The notes under the pieces: generated by a model
What the model was told of the DNA's origin: nothing
What the model saw: the letters and a program-made list of their open reading frames with translations, nothing else
The model's database searches: none
In this document: positions 39,542 to 49,924 of the stretch, in pieces
How the letters are laid out: every line of letters begins with the position of its first letter
Numbering within the stretch: position 1 is the first letter of the stretch
Translations under genes and position numbers: made by a program
Assembly (NCBI GenBank): GCA_030715135.1
Contig: JAUYVH010000001.1
Coordinates: 186,001-250,000, forward strand
DNA: 64,000 nt
Reading direction: 5' to 3'
Source: Keguizhuia sedimenti
GTDB lineage: Bacteria > Pseudomonadota > Gammaproteobacteria > Burkholderiales > Burkholderiaceae_D

Positions 39542-41475
39542 GCTGCGACTTTAAGCGGTGCAGGGTCGCAGCGGATCACCTGCATCAATTCATTCTCAAG
39601 CGCGGACAAGCTTTTTTTCTGTCTTTCCATATCGGCCTGCATTTGCTCCAGAGCCGCCAGCTTCTCTTCCAATCCTTCTGCCGCCGAATGGATTCTTTCG
39701 AGCGATTGTTTGCGCCGCTTGAGCTGCGCCTTATGCTCTTTGATCTGGGATTCCAGAGGCGCCATCACAACCTTAAGCCACGCCTCCACATCGCGATTGG
39801 CGATCAGGAAGCTTTGCTTCACGCGTGATGCAATTGAATCAAAGAACTTCTGCATGATGACGACTTGCGGCGTGGTCATCAATGCGGTAGCACCGAACTG
39901 CTTTTGATAGACATGCTCGATCAGGCTGATTTCTTCCAGATATTTCTTTAACGAAAACGGCATCGGAGTGGACAATGCCATGCCGTGTTCTGTCGAAAAC
40001 TTGCGGTACATGACCGTCATCATCTCTGTGATTTCATCTGTTTTTTGTCCCGACAAGACCAGATTGGCGCGTACTTGCTCAAAGAATCGCTTTACCGCGT
40101 CCCGCATTCCAGCCGAAAAAATGCTGCCGTCCATGCCTTCGCGCGCTTCGCGTACCGCCGCTTTCAATATGTCCATGCCGAGATGACCGAATACCTCCGC
40201 CGACAGACGTGCAAATACCGCACGCGTGCCCTGCAGCTTCATCAGACTGCCGTCAAAATCCTGTTTTTCCAGATCGACGCGCTTCATCATGTGCGCGACG
40301 ATTGTCTGATTTTTTCCGCGCAAGCTTTTTAACTCAACTACCTGCTCCACCACATTGCGCATGCGCGACGCCAGCAAACTATGCTTGGCTTGCACCAGTT
40401 CCGCGATTTCATTCTGTAATTGCGAACGGATGATTTCCTGCCTGGATGGAATCAGTTGATTCGACAAAGCCTCTTCCAGGTCCTGCAAGCGGCTTTTCTC
40501 CAGCAAGGCCGTGTCCCGATTGATCTTTGCGACCAATCCTTTTTGAGCGGATACCGGAAAGATCTGCTCCGGCGCCAGTTCCAGCGTATGTGCAACGCTG
40601 ACCACCTGCTTTGCAATTTCGCCTTCGATTTCGGAATCGCTGCGCAACTCGTCCCACATGCTGTCGATTTTGTTCAACACCACCATGCGGCCCGCACCGG
40701 AACCGATATGGTCTCGCCAGACTTCAATATCGCTTTTGGTCACGCCCGTATCGGCGGCCAGGATGTACAGTACCGCATGCGCATTCGGAATCAGGTTGAG
40801 CGTCAGTTCCGGTTCGGTGCCGATTGCGTTCAATCCCGGCGTATCGACGATGATCAGACCTTCTTTCAATAAGGGATGCGGAAAGTTCACGATCGCATGG
40901 CGCCACTGCGAAATTTCCACCATGCCGTCATCTCCGATTGCCAGTTGGCTATTCAGATCCGTTTCGTTGAACAGGCCGTAACGTTTGGCATCTTCGATGG
41001 AAACGCGCTTGGTCAGACTTACCTGCTTGAACGCTTCCAGCATGCCTTCGCCCGAATTGACGTCCAGCGGCAAGACGGTCCATACGTGGCTTTGCTGCTT
41101 GAAGTCGCTGGTTGAGTAGGATTCGGCGCGTGTTTCGATAGGCAACAGCCGGATCGAAGGCGGAAAAGTTTCGTCATACAAAAGTTCGGTAGGGCACATC
41201 GTGGTGCGCCCGGCTGACGATGGCAGTATTCTTTGGCCGTAATCGGCAAAGAAAATGGCGTTGATCAGTTCGGATTTCCCGCGCGAGAATTCGGCGACAA
41301 AAGCAATTGATAATTTGTCTTCCGCAAGCCGCGAGATGTTGTTGATGATGCGTTGTTCACTGGCCTGGTCGGAAAGCGCGGCGACATTCGTCCATGCCCG
41401 GTAACGTTCCAATGACGCCATGACATTGTTGCGCCAGACACTATACTCCTGAAACTTTTCTACCAGATTGCTCAC
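39538..41475 (-). CDS. dynamin-like GTPase
   Basis: About 645-aa bacterial dynamin-family protein. The GTPase domain is N-terminal: P-loop VAEFSRGKSELINAIF, switch-I Thr region SSAGRTTMCPTEL, G3 DTPGLNAIG and G4 LNKID. A long helical part follows, ending in a coiled coil (ALEQMQADMERQKKSLSALENE). No clear membrane helix is seen. Bacterial dynamins remodel or protect membranes and in some species defend against phage lysis. Start is ambiguous: GTG at 41475 after GGGG, GTG at 41538 after AGGA, or ATG at 41421. It sits between mutM (7 nt or 69 nt away, depending on start) and mutY (4-nt overlap), so it appears embedded in a GO-repair operon. Confidence 0.88.
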   Translation of the reverse strand: MSNLVEKFQEYSVWRNNVMASLERYRAWTNVAALSDQASEQRIINNISRLAEDKLSIAFVAEFSRGKSELINAIFFADYGQRILPSSAGRTTMCPTELLYDETFPPSIRLLPIETRAESYSTSDFKQQSHVWTVLPLDVNSGEGMLEAFKQVSLTKRVSIEDAKRYGLFNETDLNSQLAIGDDGMVEISQWRHAIVNFPHPLLKEGLIIVDTPGLNAIGTEPELTLNLIPNAHAVLYILAADTGVTKSDIEVWRDHIGSGAGRMVVLNKIDSMWDELRSDSEIEGEIAKQVVSVAHTLELAPEQIFPVSAQKGLVAKINRDTALLEKSRLQDLEEALSNQLIPSRQEIIRSQLQNEIAELVQAKHSLLASRMRNVVEQVVELKSLRGKNQTIVAHMMKRVDLEKQDFDGSLMKLQGTRAVFARLSAEVFGHLGMDILKAAVREAREGMDGSIFSAGMRDAVKRFFEQVRANLVLSGQKTDEITEMMTVMYRKFSTEHGMALSTPMPFSLKKYLEEISLIEHVYQKQFGATALMTTPQVVIMQKFFDSIASRVKQSFLIANRDVEAWLKVVMAPLESQIKEHKAQLKRRKQSLERIHSAAEGLEEKLAALEQMQADMERQKKSLSALENELMQVIRCDPAPLKVAA

Positions 41476-41544
41476 AATATCCCCGTTGACATTCTTGCAT
41501 CCCGCTTCGTGGGGAATGCGCCAGCCACAATCTAGCACTGCTTC

Positions 41545-42366
41545 CTATTTTTGACAATTTACGCAATAGAATGTGGACCGCTGCCCGTGCCGCACCTGGC
41601 GAATGCTCGAACCGCAGATTCGGCATGGAAGGCCCATGCGGTCATACACGAAATAATGTTGCTGGAAATATCCCGATTGTCCGTCCGCGCCAATGAAATC
41701 CCGCAGCGTACTGCCGCCCTTCTCAATTGCCGCTGCAAGAATGCGGCGCACGGCAAGCACGAGCCGTTCATATCGCGCGCGACTGATCCGGCAGGCAGGC
41801 GTACTGGGATGAATGCCTGCTTCAAAAAGACTTTCGGACGCATAGATATTTCCAACGCCGACCACGATGTCGCCCATAAGCAACACTTGCTTGATCGCGC
41901 TTTTCCGGTTGCGCGTCGCACGATACAACAATTCCGCTGAAAACTCTTCTCCGAATGGTTCCACTCCCAGCGTACGCAGCAATGGATGATCCTCCACAGG
42001 TCCTTCACTGCCTGCATGCCACAATACGGCACCGAAGCGCCTCGGATCGGTCAAGCGCAGGACTTGCTTTTCAAGCACCATATCAAAATGATCATGCTTT
42101 TGTGCAGCAACGTCATGTGCAAGAATCCGCAGATGACCCGACATGCCCAGATGAATAATCAAGGTTCCATGGTCAAAGTGAATCAGCAAATACTTCCCGC
42201 GTCGCGCGGTCGAACGGATAGTACGGCCCTGCAAGTGCATAGCAAGTTCCTGCGGGAACGGCCAGCGCAAGCCGCTATGCCGCATGACGACGGACTGCAC
42301 TACCTGTCCCTCCAGATACGGAGCGACGCCGCGCCGGGTAACCTCAACCTCTGGTAATTCTGGCAT
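41545..42366 (-). CDS. mutM: formamidopyrimidine-DNA glycosylase
   Basis: 273-aa Fpg/MutM, which excises 8-oxoguanine and nicks the strand. The N-terminal [19 protein letters not shown] gives the catalytic Pro2 and Glu3; the helix-two-turn-helix contains [19 protein letters not shown], and the C-terminal zinc finger is [25 protein letters not shown] with four Cys. All catalytic residues are present. First gene of mutM-dynamin-mutY. Divergent from the TPR lipoprotein gene. Confidence 0.97.
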   Translation of the reverse strand: MPELPEVEVTRRGVAPYLEGQVVQSVVMRHSGLRWPFPQELAMHLQGRTIRSTARRGKYLLIHFDHGTLIIHLGMSGHLRILAHDVAAQKHDHFDMVLEKQVLRLTDPRRFGAVLWHAGSEGPVEDHPLLRTLGVEPFGEEFSAELLYRATRNRKSAIKQVLLMGDIVVGVGNIYASESLFEAGIHPSTPACRISRARYERLVLAVRRILAAAIEKGGSTLRDFIGADGQSGYFQQHYFVYDRMGLPCRICGSSIRQVRHGQRSTFYCVNCQK

Positions 42367-42476
42367 TGGAAAAAAGTAAAAGAGCTAGTGAACGGACAAT
42401 ATTCTTCTTGCCAGCAGGTATATTATGCGCAAGTCGGCATCCCAAACGGAGCAGATGAAAGCCGGGCACGTGCCGG

Positions 42477-44345
42477 ATGCACGCCAATAAGCTTAAGCGT
42501 AGAATCTTAATATATTTTTTCCCGGAACATCCCTTGAAGAACTTTCTAGTGCTTGCCCCCCTCTTGCTTGCGTTGTCTGCGTGTGCGACCGGGCCGTTTG
42601 CTCCCGCAGCAAAGACCGATGACGCGATTGCCATTGCTTCGGCATCGGAAAAAAACAAGAGGGATTCCACCGGAGTCCATGCCAAGAATCCTGATGCCTC
42701 CCGGGAAAACAATACCGCAAGCGTTCCGCCGTCCCAGTTATCCGAAGAAATTCTTTACAAGTACTTAACTGCCGAACTGGCCGAGCAGCGCGGCAACTGG
42801 CGTTCGGCATATGTCACCATGTTGAGCCTCGCGCAGCAGACCCGCGATCCACGCATTGCACGGCGCGCTATGGAAGTTGCGATCTCCGCGAAGCAGTCCG
42901 GCGAAGCACTGGCAGCGATTCGCATGTGGCGCGAATTGGCGCCGCATTCCGAAGAGGCAATGCAATATCATCTGGGATTGATCGTGCTGGGCGACAACCT
43001 GTCCGAGGCACAGCCAATTCTTGCGCAACACTTGAAGGAAACGCAGCCGCAATTGATCGGCCCTACGTTTTTACAGATACAGCGTTTATTGACGAGGGCA
43101 AAGGATAAGAAGGCGGCATTTGTGCTGCTCGAAAATCTTTCGCTGCCATATCGGACTGTGCCCGAAGCGCATCTGGCGCTTGCGCAAGCTGCCGCTTTAC
43201 AAGGCGATGCAAAGCGAGCCAAGGCCGAAGTACAGGAAGCGCTGGCGTTAGCGCCCAATTCCGAACTGGCGGCATTGACGCTGGCGCAGATTACTACCGA
43301 TAAACAAGAAGCTGCTCAAGCCTTGTCCGGCTTCTTGAAAGCCCATCCGAATTCGCGCGAAGTAAGGCTTGCGTATGCGCGTATTCTTATCGAACTAAAG
43401 CAATACGACCAGGCCCGTGCCGAATTCAAAACCCTGCTGAAAGACAAGCCGGACGACTTGACGACCTTGTACGCACTCGGCCTGCTCGGCGCACAAAGCG
43501 ATGACCTGAACGAAGCCGAAAGCTATCTGAAAAAATACCTGGATGCACTTGAGGCACAACCCGAAGAAGACCGCGATCCCAGCCAGGCACTGCTTCTGCT
43601 CGCGCAAATTGCTGAAGAACGCAATGATACCCAGGGTGCACTAGGATGGCTTGAACAAGTGGATCCCGATTCGCCTCAGGCTTACATGACAGCTCTGGTC
43701 AAGCGCGCGCAGCTGATCGCAAAAGCCGGCGACCTCACTGCGGCACGCAAATTATTGCAGGAGCATCCCGCCGAAGGCGAAACCGAGCGCGTACAGATGA
43801 TCACGGCAGAAGCGCAACTGATGCAAAGCCTTAAGCGTTCAGCAGAAGCCATGAACATCATGGAAAAAGGCCTCAAGCGTTTTCCCGGGAATACCGATTT
43901 GCTCTATGAATATGCGATGCTTGCGGAAAAAGCGAACAAGCTGGAAATTATGGAATCCACATTGCGCAAGCTGATCAAGATCGCGCCGAACAACCAGCAC
44001 GCTTATAACGCGCTCGGCTATTCGTTTGCGGATCGCAATATCCGGTTGCAGGAGGCATTTGAGCTCATTTCCAAAGCGCTGACCCTGGCGCCCGAGGACC
44101 CGTTCATTATAGATAGCATGGGCTGGGTGCAATTCCGCCTCGGAAGATTGAAGGAAGCGGAAGCATTGCTGCGCCGCGCATATGAAATGCGCCCTGATGC
44201 AGAGATCGCCGCTCACCTGGGCGAAGTGCTCTGGGCGAAAGGACAAAAAGAAGATGCCAAAAACCTATGGCGCGAGGCCAACAACAAGGACCCGAAGAAC
44301 GACACCCTGAAGAGTACTCTGGCACGACTGCAGGTGCGCCTGTAG
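42477..44345 (+). CDS. tetratricopeptide-repeat lipoprotein
   Basis: 622-aa envelope protein built of TPR repeats (~95-610; e.g. YALGLLGAQSDDLNEAESYL and AYNALGYSFADRN). A lipoprotein signal LVLAPLLLALSACATG is visible, with the lipobox Cys at about 36 from the ATG at 42477. A TTG at 42534 would give a normal 17-residue signal peptide (KNFLVLAPLLLALSAC) and has CCGGAA upstream; it may be the true start. TPR lipoproteins scaffold outer-membrane complexes. It precedes lolB, ispE, tRNA-Gln and prs, as in other betaproteobacteria, and lies 152 nt before lolB. Confidence 0.9.
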   Translation: MHANKLKRRILIYFFPEHPLKNFLVLAPLLLALSACATGPFAPAAKTDDAIAIASASEKNKRDSTGVHAKNPDASRENNTASVPPSQLSEEILYKYLTAELAEQRGNWRSAYVTMLSLAQQTRDPRIARRAMEVAISAKQSGEALAAIRMWRELAPHSEEAMQYHLGLIVLGDNLSEAQPILAQHLKETQPQLIGPTFLQIQRLLTRAKDKKAAFVLLENLSLPYRTVPEAHLALAQAAALQGDAKRAKAEVQEALALAPNSELAALTLAQITTDKQEAAQALSGFLKAHPNSREVRLAYARILIELKQYDQARAEFKTLLKDKPDDLTTLYALGLLGAQSDDLNEAESYLKKYLDALEAQPEEDRDPSQALLLLAQIAEERNDTQGALGWLEQVDPDSPQAYMTALVKRAQLIAKAGDLTAARKLLQEHPAEGETERVQMITAEAQLMQSLKRSAEAMNIMEKGLKRFPGNTDLLYEYAMLAEKANKLEIMESTLRKLIKIAPNNQHAYNALGYSFADRNIRLQEAFELISKALTLAPEDPFIIDSMGWVQFRLGRLKEAEALLRRAYEMRPDAEIAAHLGEVLWAKGQKEDAKNLWREANNKDPKNDTLKSTLARLQVRL

Positions 44346-44497
44346 CGCGCTCGCTTGCCCGCAGGCCTGAGAAAATGCGGCAATCACCACTCCGCTGGCG
44401 GGCAATCGGCAGTCCAGGCAGGCAATCATCGTGTACTTTATTTCCTGCCCTTTTGCAAGGCGTGTTCATCTCACCCGGATCCTCGTCAAGACCAATT

Positions 44498-45151
44498 ATG
44501 AATTCATTCCCAGTCAGACCTGCTTTAATCTGGTTTAACAAGTGCGCAATCTCCTTGTCGATAGTGTTGCTGGCAAGCTGCGCAAGCACCGTGCCGACCG
44601 AACAACCAGGCACAAGCAAGCAAGTGATCCCCACATCTCGCGCGTACCACGAAGCCATCGACATGAGCGGACGACTATCGATACGCTATCAAGCCAATGG
44701 AAGCGAACAGGCTTTGCATGGCAGCTTCAATTGGTCGCAACGGCCGGGCCGCATTTTGGTTTCCCTGTTGTCGCCGCTTGGACAAACGATGGCAACGATA
44801 GAAAGCACGCCTGCCGAAACGGTTCTGCGCCAGCCAGGACAGGCGCCGCGCGCGGCAAGCGACGTCGACACCCTGACCGCCGAGACCTTGGGCTGGCCCT
44901 TGCCGGTGTCGGGACTGCGCCATTGGCTGCAGGGTTTCGCAATGGATGCCAACGGCAGGCGTGTCATTGCCGCGCCTGTTCCGAATGCGATGCTGCAGGC
45001 AGCCGAGCAAGATGGCTGGCGCCTGAATTATGCAAGCTGGAATACGGACGCTGCCTTGCCGCATCCGAAAAGACTGGATCTGCAACGTACTACGGCCGAG
45101 GCCGGCGACGTTGACATCCGCCTGATCATTGACACCTTTCAACCGCTCTGA
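44498..45151 (+). CDS. lolB: outer-membrane lipoprotein receptor LolB
   Basis: 217-aa LolB, which takes lipoproteins from LolA and inserts them in the outer membrane. The signal peptide ends in the lipobox SIVLLASCAS; the mature part has the LolB fold text MSGRLSIRYQANGSEQALHGSFNW, RILVSLLSPLGQTMATI and LTAETLGWPLPVSGLRHWLQG. Length agrees with E. coli (207 aa). The ATG at 44498 sits directly before the signal peptide; the long open frame upstream overlaps the TPR gene and is spurious. ispE starts 19 nt later, as in most gamma- and betaproteobacteria. Confidence 0.94.
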   Translation: MNSFPVRPALIWFNKCAISLSIVLLASCASTVPTEQPGTSKQVIPTSRAYHEAIDMSGRLSIRYQANGSEQALHGSFNWSQRPGRILVSLLSPLGQTMATIESTPAETVLRQPGQAPRAASDVDTLTAETLGWPLPVSGLRHWLQGFAMDANGRRVIAAPVPNAMLQAAEQDGWRLNYASWNTDAALPHPKRLDLQRTTAEAGDVDIRLIIDTFQPL

Positions 45152-45170
45152 CGCAACAAGCTCCGTGCCG

Positions 45171-46055
45171 ATGACCCGCACCCTTCACAATTGCCCTGCA
45201 CCGGCCAAGCTCAATTTGTTCCTGCATGTGACCGGTCGCCGCGAGGATGGCTATCATCTGCTGCAAACCGTCTTTCAGTTGATCGACCGTTGCGACACGC
45301 TTGACTTTGAATTGCGCGAAGATGGCCTCATCAAGCGCGGCAATGCGGTTCCCGGCGTTGCGGAGTCCGACGACCTGACTGTACGCGCCGCCGCATTGTT
45401 GCAATCCGCAACCCGGCCCAGCGCCGACGGCAAGCCGCTCGGAGCCAATATTAGAATCAATAAGTGCCTGCCGATGGGAGGAGGACTGGGCGGCGGATCT
45501 TCCGATGCTGCGACTACCCTGATCGCCTTGAATTACCTGTGGCAGGCCGGCCTGTCCAATCTGGAACTGATGAAATTGGGAGTGCAATTAGGTGCGGACG
45601 TTCCCTTTTTCCTGCTCGGTGAAAATGCCTTTGCGGAAGGCATCGGCGAAGCGCTGCATGTGCTTGCATTACCCAAGCGCTGGTTTGTCGTGATCGAACC
45701 TGGTGTTTCGGTACCGACCGCTGCAATTTTTCGCTCCGCAGATTTGACAAGGGATACAAAACCCGTCAGAATAACGGACTTTTCCAATGCGCCGAATGGC
45801 TTTGGAAAAAACGATTTGCAAGCAGTGGCAGCCAAACTGTTTCCGCCAATCGCCGAAGCCATCAAATGGCTAGGCAAATTCGGCGATGCCAGAATGACCG
45901 GATCGGGTGCATGCGTGTTTTGCTCGTTCGAATCTGAACGAGAGGCAGACAGAGTACTCGAACAAATGCCGCCACAATGGAAGGCATGGAAAGCCGAAGC
46001 ATTAATGCAGCATCCACTTGCTCATTTGCTAAATCGTAACCAAGAATTGGTCTGA
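45171..46055 (+). CDS. ispE: 4-diphosphocytidyl-2-C-methyl-D-erythritol kinase
   Basis: 294-aa GHMP kinase of the MEP isoprenoid pathway. The N-terminus APAKLNLFLHVTGRREDGYHLLQTVF holds the catalytic Lys; the ATP loop is LPMGGGLGGGSSDAATTLIAL (~95-115), and the C-terminal MTGSGACVFCSF is the third GHMP motif. The ATG at 45171 gives the canonical start. It is part of lolB-ispE-tRNA-Gln-prs. Confidence 0.96.
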   Translation: MTRTLHNCPAPAKLNLFLHVTGRREDGYHLLQTVFQLIDRCDTLDFELREDGLIKRGNAVPGVAESDDLTVRAAALLQSATRPSADGKPLGANIRINKCLPMGGGLGGGSSDAATTLIALNYLWQAGLSNLELMKLGVQLGADVPFFLLGENAFAEGIGEALHVLALPKRWFVVIEPGVSVPTAAIFRSADLTRDTKPVRITDFSNAPNGFGKNDLQAVAAKLFPPIAEAIKWLGKFGDARMTGSGACVFCSFESEREADRVLEQMPPQWKAWKAEALMQHPLAHLLNRNQELV

Positions 46056-46091
46056 CGTTTTTGAATGGAAACGGCAGACATCCGATTGTGT

Positions 46092-46168
46092 AGGGGAATC
46101 GCCAAGCTGGTTAAGGCACCGGATTTTGATTCCGGCATACCAAGGTTCGAATCCTTGTTCCCCTGCCA
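46092..46168 (+). tRNA. tRNA-Gln (anticodon TTG)
   Basis: A 77-nt cloverleaf with encoded CCA. The acceptor arms AGGGGAA/TTCCCCT pair fully, the anticodon stem is CCGGA/TCCGG with loop TTTTGAT (anticodon TTG at 46126-46128), and the T arm is AAGGTTCGAATCCTT. Its position between ispE and prs is the classical one. Confidence 0.97.
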
Positions 46169-46190
46169 TTAAAATAATAAGAAATCTGGC

Positions 46191-46232
46191 AAGCCGCCAA
46201 TGCAAGCCACTCGCTAGCATTGGCGGCTTTTA
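46191..46232 (+). terminator. terminator after tRNA-Gln
   Basis: A 13-bp stem, AAGCCGCCAATGC with GCATTGGCGGCTT, encloses a 13-nt loop and is followed by TT. It lies about 22 nt past the tRNA and 37 nt before prs, so prs may need its own promoter or readthrough. Confidence 0.75.
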
Positions 46233-46268
46233 AACTTAAACCTATTAACGATTGTACTCAGGGGTCCC

Positions 46269-47219
46269 ATGGCTTACGAAAACCTCATGGTTTTTACCGG
46301 TAACGCGAATCCGGAGTTGGCCGTGAAAGTTGCCAAACATCTCAACATTCCACTTGGGAAAGCCGTAGTTTCCCGCTTTTCCGACGGTGAAATCGTCGTG
46401 GAAATCAATGAGAATGTGCGCGGCAAGGATGTATTCGTGCTGCAATCTACCTGCGCCCCCACGAATGACAATCTGATGGAAATCATGCTGATGGTCGACG
46501 CACTCAAGCGCTCGTCCGCCGGCCGCATCACCGCAGCGATCCCTTACTATGGTTATGCGCGGCAAGACCGCCGCCCGCGTTCCGCGCGCGTCGCCATTTC
46601 AGCAAAGGTGGTCGCCAACATGCTTCAGGAAGCTGGCGTTGACCGCGTCCTGATCATGGACTTGCATGCGGACCAGATTCAGGGCTTTTTCGATATCCCG
46701 GTCGACAATATTTATGCGTCGCCCATCCTGCTGAAAGACCTGGTCGCCAAGAAATATGAAGACCTGCTGGTTGTTTCTCCGGACGTCGGCGGCGTGGTAC
46801 GCGCCCGCGCGCTGGCAAAGCGCCTGGATTGCGACCTCGCAATCATCGACAAGCGCCGCCCGAAAGCCAATGTGTCGGAAGTGATGAACATCATCGGTGA
46901 AGTCGAAGGACGCAATTGCGTCATTATGGACGACATCGTTGATACCGCCGGCACCCTGACCAAAGCTGCGGAAATTCTGAAAGAGCGCGGCGCTAAAAAA
47001 GTAATCGCTTACTGTACTCATCCTGTCTTGTCCGGCCCGGCGATCGAACGCATCGCCAATTCGCCGCTGGATGAACTGGTTGTGACCGACACGATCCCCT
47101 TGTCCGCCGCTGCCAAGTCATGCACGAAGATCAGGCAGTTGAGCTGTTCCGATTTGCTAGCAGAAACCTTCAAGCGACTGACCACGGGTGAATCCGTCAT
47201 GTCGCTGTTCGCAGAATAA
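46269..47219 (+). CDS. prs: ribose-phosphate pyrophosphokinase
   Basis: 316-aa PRPP synthase, which makes PRPP from ribose-5-phosphate and ATP for nucleotide, His and Trp synthesis. The ATP/Mg flexible region [18 protein letters not shown], the signature [17 protein letters not shown] and the PRPP-binding loop [18 protein letters not shown] are all present; length is that of class I enzymes (315). Followed by rplY after 92 nt. Confidence 0.97.
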   Translation: MAYENLMVFTGNANPELAVKVAKHLNIPLGKAVVSRFSDGEIVVEINENVRGKDVFVLQSTCAPTNDNLMEIMLMVDALKRSSAGRITAAIPYYGYARQDRRPRSARVAISAKVVANMLQEAGVDRVLIMDLHADQIQGFFDIPVDNIYASPILLKDLVAKKYEDLLVVSPDVGGVVRARALAKRLDCDLAIIDKRRPKANVSEVMNIIGEVEGRNCVIMDDIVDTAGTLTKAAEILKERGAKKVIAYCTHPVLSGPAIERIANSPLDELVVTDTIPLSAAAKSCTKIRQLSCSDLLAETFKRLTTGESVMSLFAE

Positions 47220-47311
47220 GATTCATCTCCGTTTTCAATGGAGTTTCTGTTCCCTGGTCGCGGGGGACACCACCGCAAGACACATGTCTTGCATATTTTT
47301 GGAGTCTTAAT

Positions 47312-47938
47312 ATGAAAGTTGTTGCATTCCCACGTACCGAGCAGGGGTCCGGAGCGAGCCGCCGCCTGCGTCGTGCTGGCCAAACCCCAGGCATCATTTA
47401 TGGCGGCACCGCTGCGCCGGTAGCCGTCGCGCTCGACCATAATGCATTGTTCCACGCATTGAAGAAAGAAACCTTCCACTCCTCGATCCTCGACATGGAA
47501 ATCGACGGCAAAGTGGAGCAGGTACTGTTGCGCGATTTCCAGATGCACGCATTCAAGCCTTTGGTCATGCATGCGGATTTCCAGCGCGTCGATGCGAATC
47601 AGAAAATCCACGTCAAGGTACCACTGCATTTCGTCAATGCCGAAGTTTCTCCTGCAGTGAAACTGTCTGGCGGCATCATCAGCCACGTTGCAACGGAACT
47701 GGATATCACCTGCCTGCCGAAAGACCTGCCTGAATTTATCGAAGTCGATCTGGCCAATATGGAAGTCGGCAGCTCGATTCACTTGTCCGACCTCAAGTTG
47801 CCAAAAGGCGTCAGCCCGGTTGCTCATGGCGGACAAGATGACCTGACCATCGCAACTGCCACTGTTGCTGCAGGCAAGGTCAGCGATGAAGCAGAAGGCA
47901 CTGCTGAAGGCTCGGCAGACGCTGCTGACAAGAAATAA
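47312..47938 (+). CDS. rplY: 50S ribosomal protein L25, CTC form
   Basis: 208-aa L25 of the long CTC/TL5 type: the N-terminal 5S-rRNA-binding domain (~1-95, [21 protein letters not shown]) plus the C-terminal beta domain (~96-185). An acidic Ala-rich tail follows. The short form of E. coli has 94 aa. Good spacing to TTGGAGTC before the ATG. A clear terminator follows. Confidence 0.95.
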   Translation: MKVVAFPRTEQGSGASRRLRRAGQTPGIIYGGTAAPVAVALDHNALFHALKKETFHSSILDMEIDGKVEQVLLRDFQMHAFKPLVMHADFQRVDANQKIHVKVPLHFVNAEVSPAVKLSGGIISHVATELDITCLPKDLPEFIEVDLANMEVGSSIHLSDLKLPKGVSPVAHGGQDDLTIATATVAAGKVSDEAEGTAEGSADAADKK

Positions 47939-47963
47939 TCGGACAGAAAATACATCCGGTACG

Positions 47964-47993
47964 AAACCCGCCTTTATGGCGGGTTTTGTTTTT
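47964..47993 (+). terminator. terminator of rplY
   Basis: Stem AAACCCGCC/GGCGGGTTT with loop TTTAT, followed by TGTTTTT, 26 nt past the rplY stop. A textbook Rho-independent terminator. Confidence 0.9.
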
Positions 47994-48118
47994 CAGCTGC
48001 AGGCAAGGCCAATGTGAAAGTGCAAGCTTGACCCCATGCGCCATCAACAGCGTTGCCTCTGCATTTGCCAGGAAAAAATGGCACCATTCGAATATCGTCT
48101 TTTACTCGAAATAAATTT

Positions 48119-48703
48119 ATGCCGATCCGTCTCATTGTTGGCTTGGGTAATCCAGGGCAGGAATATGCGCAAACGCGCCATAACGCCGGGTTCTGGTTTG
48201 TTGATAACCTTGCAGGCAGTTCTTCGGCTCTGGCACGGGAATCCCGTTACAACGCCCTGGCTGCCAAGACGCGCATCGCCGGGCAGGAAGTCTGGCTGCT
48301 GGAGCCGCAGACGTTCATGAATCGCTCCGGGCAATCGGTAGGTGCAATCGCCCGTTTCTTTAAAATCATGCCGGATGAAATCCTGGTCGCACACGACGAG
48401 CTGGATCTGGCGCCCGGCATTGCAAAGATCAAAAAAGGCGGTTCATCGGGCGGCCACAATGGCTTGAAAGATATTACGGCGGCGCTGGGCACGCAGGATT
48501 ACTGGCGACTGCGCATCGGCATCGGCCATCCGCGCACGCAGAACCTGCAACAGCCCGTCGTCGATTATGTCCTGCATCGGCCGCGCAAGGAAGAACAGGC
48601 ATTGATCGACGAAGCGATTGCAAAAAGCCTGAAAGTTGTCGATCTTCTGTGCGAAGGGAAATTCGAAGCAGCGATGATGCAGCTGCATACAAGCAATTCC
48701 TGA
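48119..48703 (+). CDS. pth: peptidyl-tRNA hydrolase
   Basis: 194-aa Pth, which frees tRNA from dropped-off peptidyl-tRNA. Catalytic residues are visible in [21 protein letters not shown] (Asn and His) and in [30 protein letters not shown] (Asp93-type and Asn). The ATG at 48119 gives the family start; the longer open frame is not used. Convergent with the MFS transporter gene, with only 24 nt between stops. Confidence 0.97.
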   Translation: MPIRLIVGLGNPGQEYAQTRHNAGFWFVDNLAGSSSALARESRYNALAAKTRIAGQEVWLLEPQTFMNRSGQSVGAIARFFKIMPDEILVAHDELDLAPGIAKIKKGGSSGGHNGLKDITAALGTQDYWRLRIGIGHPRTQNLQQPVVDYVLHRPRKEEQALIDEAIAKSLKVVDLLCEGKFEAAMMQLHTSNS

Positions 48704-48727
48704 CAACAAAAGCGGCAGCGGCTCACA

Positions 48728-49924
48728 TCATTGGTTGGCTGCTCCGCGCAAATCATTTTTTCGTACCACGATCGCAATCAAGGTCAGAATGCAGAAGCCG
48801 GCGCCGGCATAAAAGGTAAACGCTGCACCGAAACGATCCCATAATATTCCGGCAAGCACGCTGGCAACCAGCATGGCGATACCGCTGACCAGATTGAAAA
48901 AACCGAATGCCGTTCCGCGCAAATGTGCGGGAGCGGCATCTGCGACCATCGCAGCCAGCAAACCTTGCGTCATTCCCATGTGCACGCCCCATAGCGCGAC
49001 GCCGATCACGACAGCGATCCAGTGATTATTGCTTGCCAATACCAGGTCCGCTGCAAGCAGCACGGCCAACCCCAGACACAACAGCAACTTGTGACTGACA
49101 CGGTCGGACAACTTGCCGAAAGGATAGGCCGAGCCGGCATAGACCATGTTCATTGCGACCATTACCAGTGGCACCGCCGCCAAGGCAATGCCTGCCTGCT
49201 GAGCCCGAAGCACTAAAAAGGCTTCGCTGAAGCGTGCCAGCGTAAACACTGCGCCGATTGCGACCACCCACCAGTATCCGGCATTCAAAAGCTTCAGGTT
49301 CTCGCGCTTAATCGGATTGACGCGCTTAATTTCGGCATGCTGTTCCGGCTCATGCACGCCGACTACCAGCAAGGCCACAGCCAGCAATCCCGGAATCACT
49401 GCAACCCAGAAAACGGCGCGAAAATCATTGGCCCAAAGCAGCATCAGGCCGGCCGCCAGCAGCGGGCCGAGAAAAGCGCCTACCGTATCCAGGGATTGGC
49501 GCAATCCGAATGCCGCACCGCGCAATTGTGGCGGCGTGATGTCTGCCACCAAAGCATCGCGCGGCGCGCCGCGTATTCCCTTGCCCACGCGATCGATCAG
49601 GCGAGCCGTCAAGACAATCCCAGCCGTCGGCGCGATGGCAAACAAAGGTTTGGTCAATGCGCCCAATGCATAGCCGAATACGGCCAGGCCCTTGCGCTTA
49701 CCCCAGTAGTCGCTCAGCACACCGGAAAATACCTTCACGATCAATGCAGTCGATTCTGCCAGTCCCTCGACCAAACCGACGACCAATGCGCTTGCTCCCA
49801 AAGTAGTGACCATGAAGAGCGGCAGCAGGCTATGGATCATTTCCGATGATATGTCCATCAGCATGCTGACAAATCCAAGGACCCAAACGCCGGAAGGAAT
49901 TTTTTTAGTGAGCGCTGTTTGCAT
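48728..49924 (-). CDS. MFS transporter
   Basis: 398-aa major facilitator with 12 hydrophobic helices. The loop 2-3 motif reads GVLSDYWGKRKGLAVFGY and the helix-4 region is RLIDRVGKGIRGAPRDALVADI, followed by ADITPPQLRGAAFGLRQSLDTVGAFLGPL, typical of a broad drug/metabolite efflux group. Substrate not readable. It interrupts the usual pth-ychF adjacency and is on the opposite strand, so it may be a later insertion into that block. Confidence 0.88.
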   Translation of the reverse strand: MQTALTKKIPSGVWVLGFVSMLMDISSEMIHSLLPLFMVTTLGASALVVGLVEGLAESTALIVKVFSGVLSDYWGKRKGLAVFGYALGALTKPLFAIAPTAGIVLTARLIDRVGKGIRGAPRDALVADITPPQLRGAAFGLRQSLDTVGAFLGPLLAAGLMLLWANDFRAVFWVAVIPGLLAVALLVVGVHEPEQHAEIKRVNPIKRENLKLLNAGYWWVVAIGAVFTLARFSEAFLVLRAQQAGIALAAVPLVMVAMNMVYAGSAYPFGKLSDRVSHKLLLCLGLAVLLAADLVLASNNHWIAVVIGVALWGVHMGMTQGLLAAMVADAAPAHLRGTAFGFFNLVSGIAMLVASVLAGILWDRFGAAFTFYAGAGFCILTLIAIVVRKNDLRGAANQ

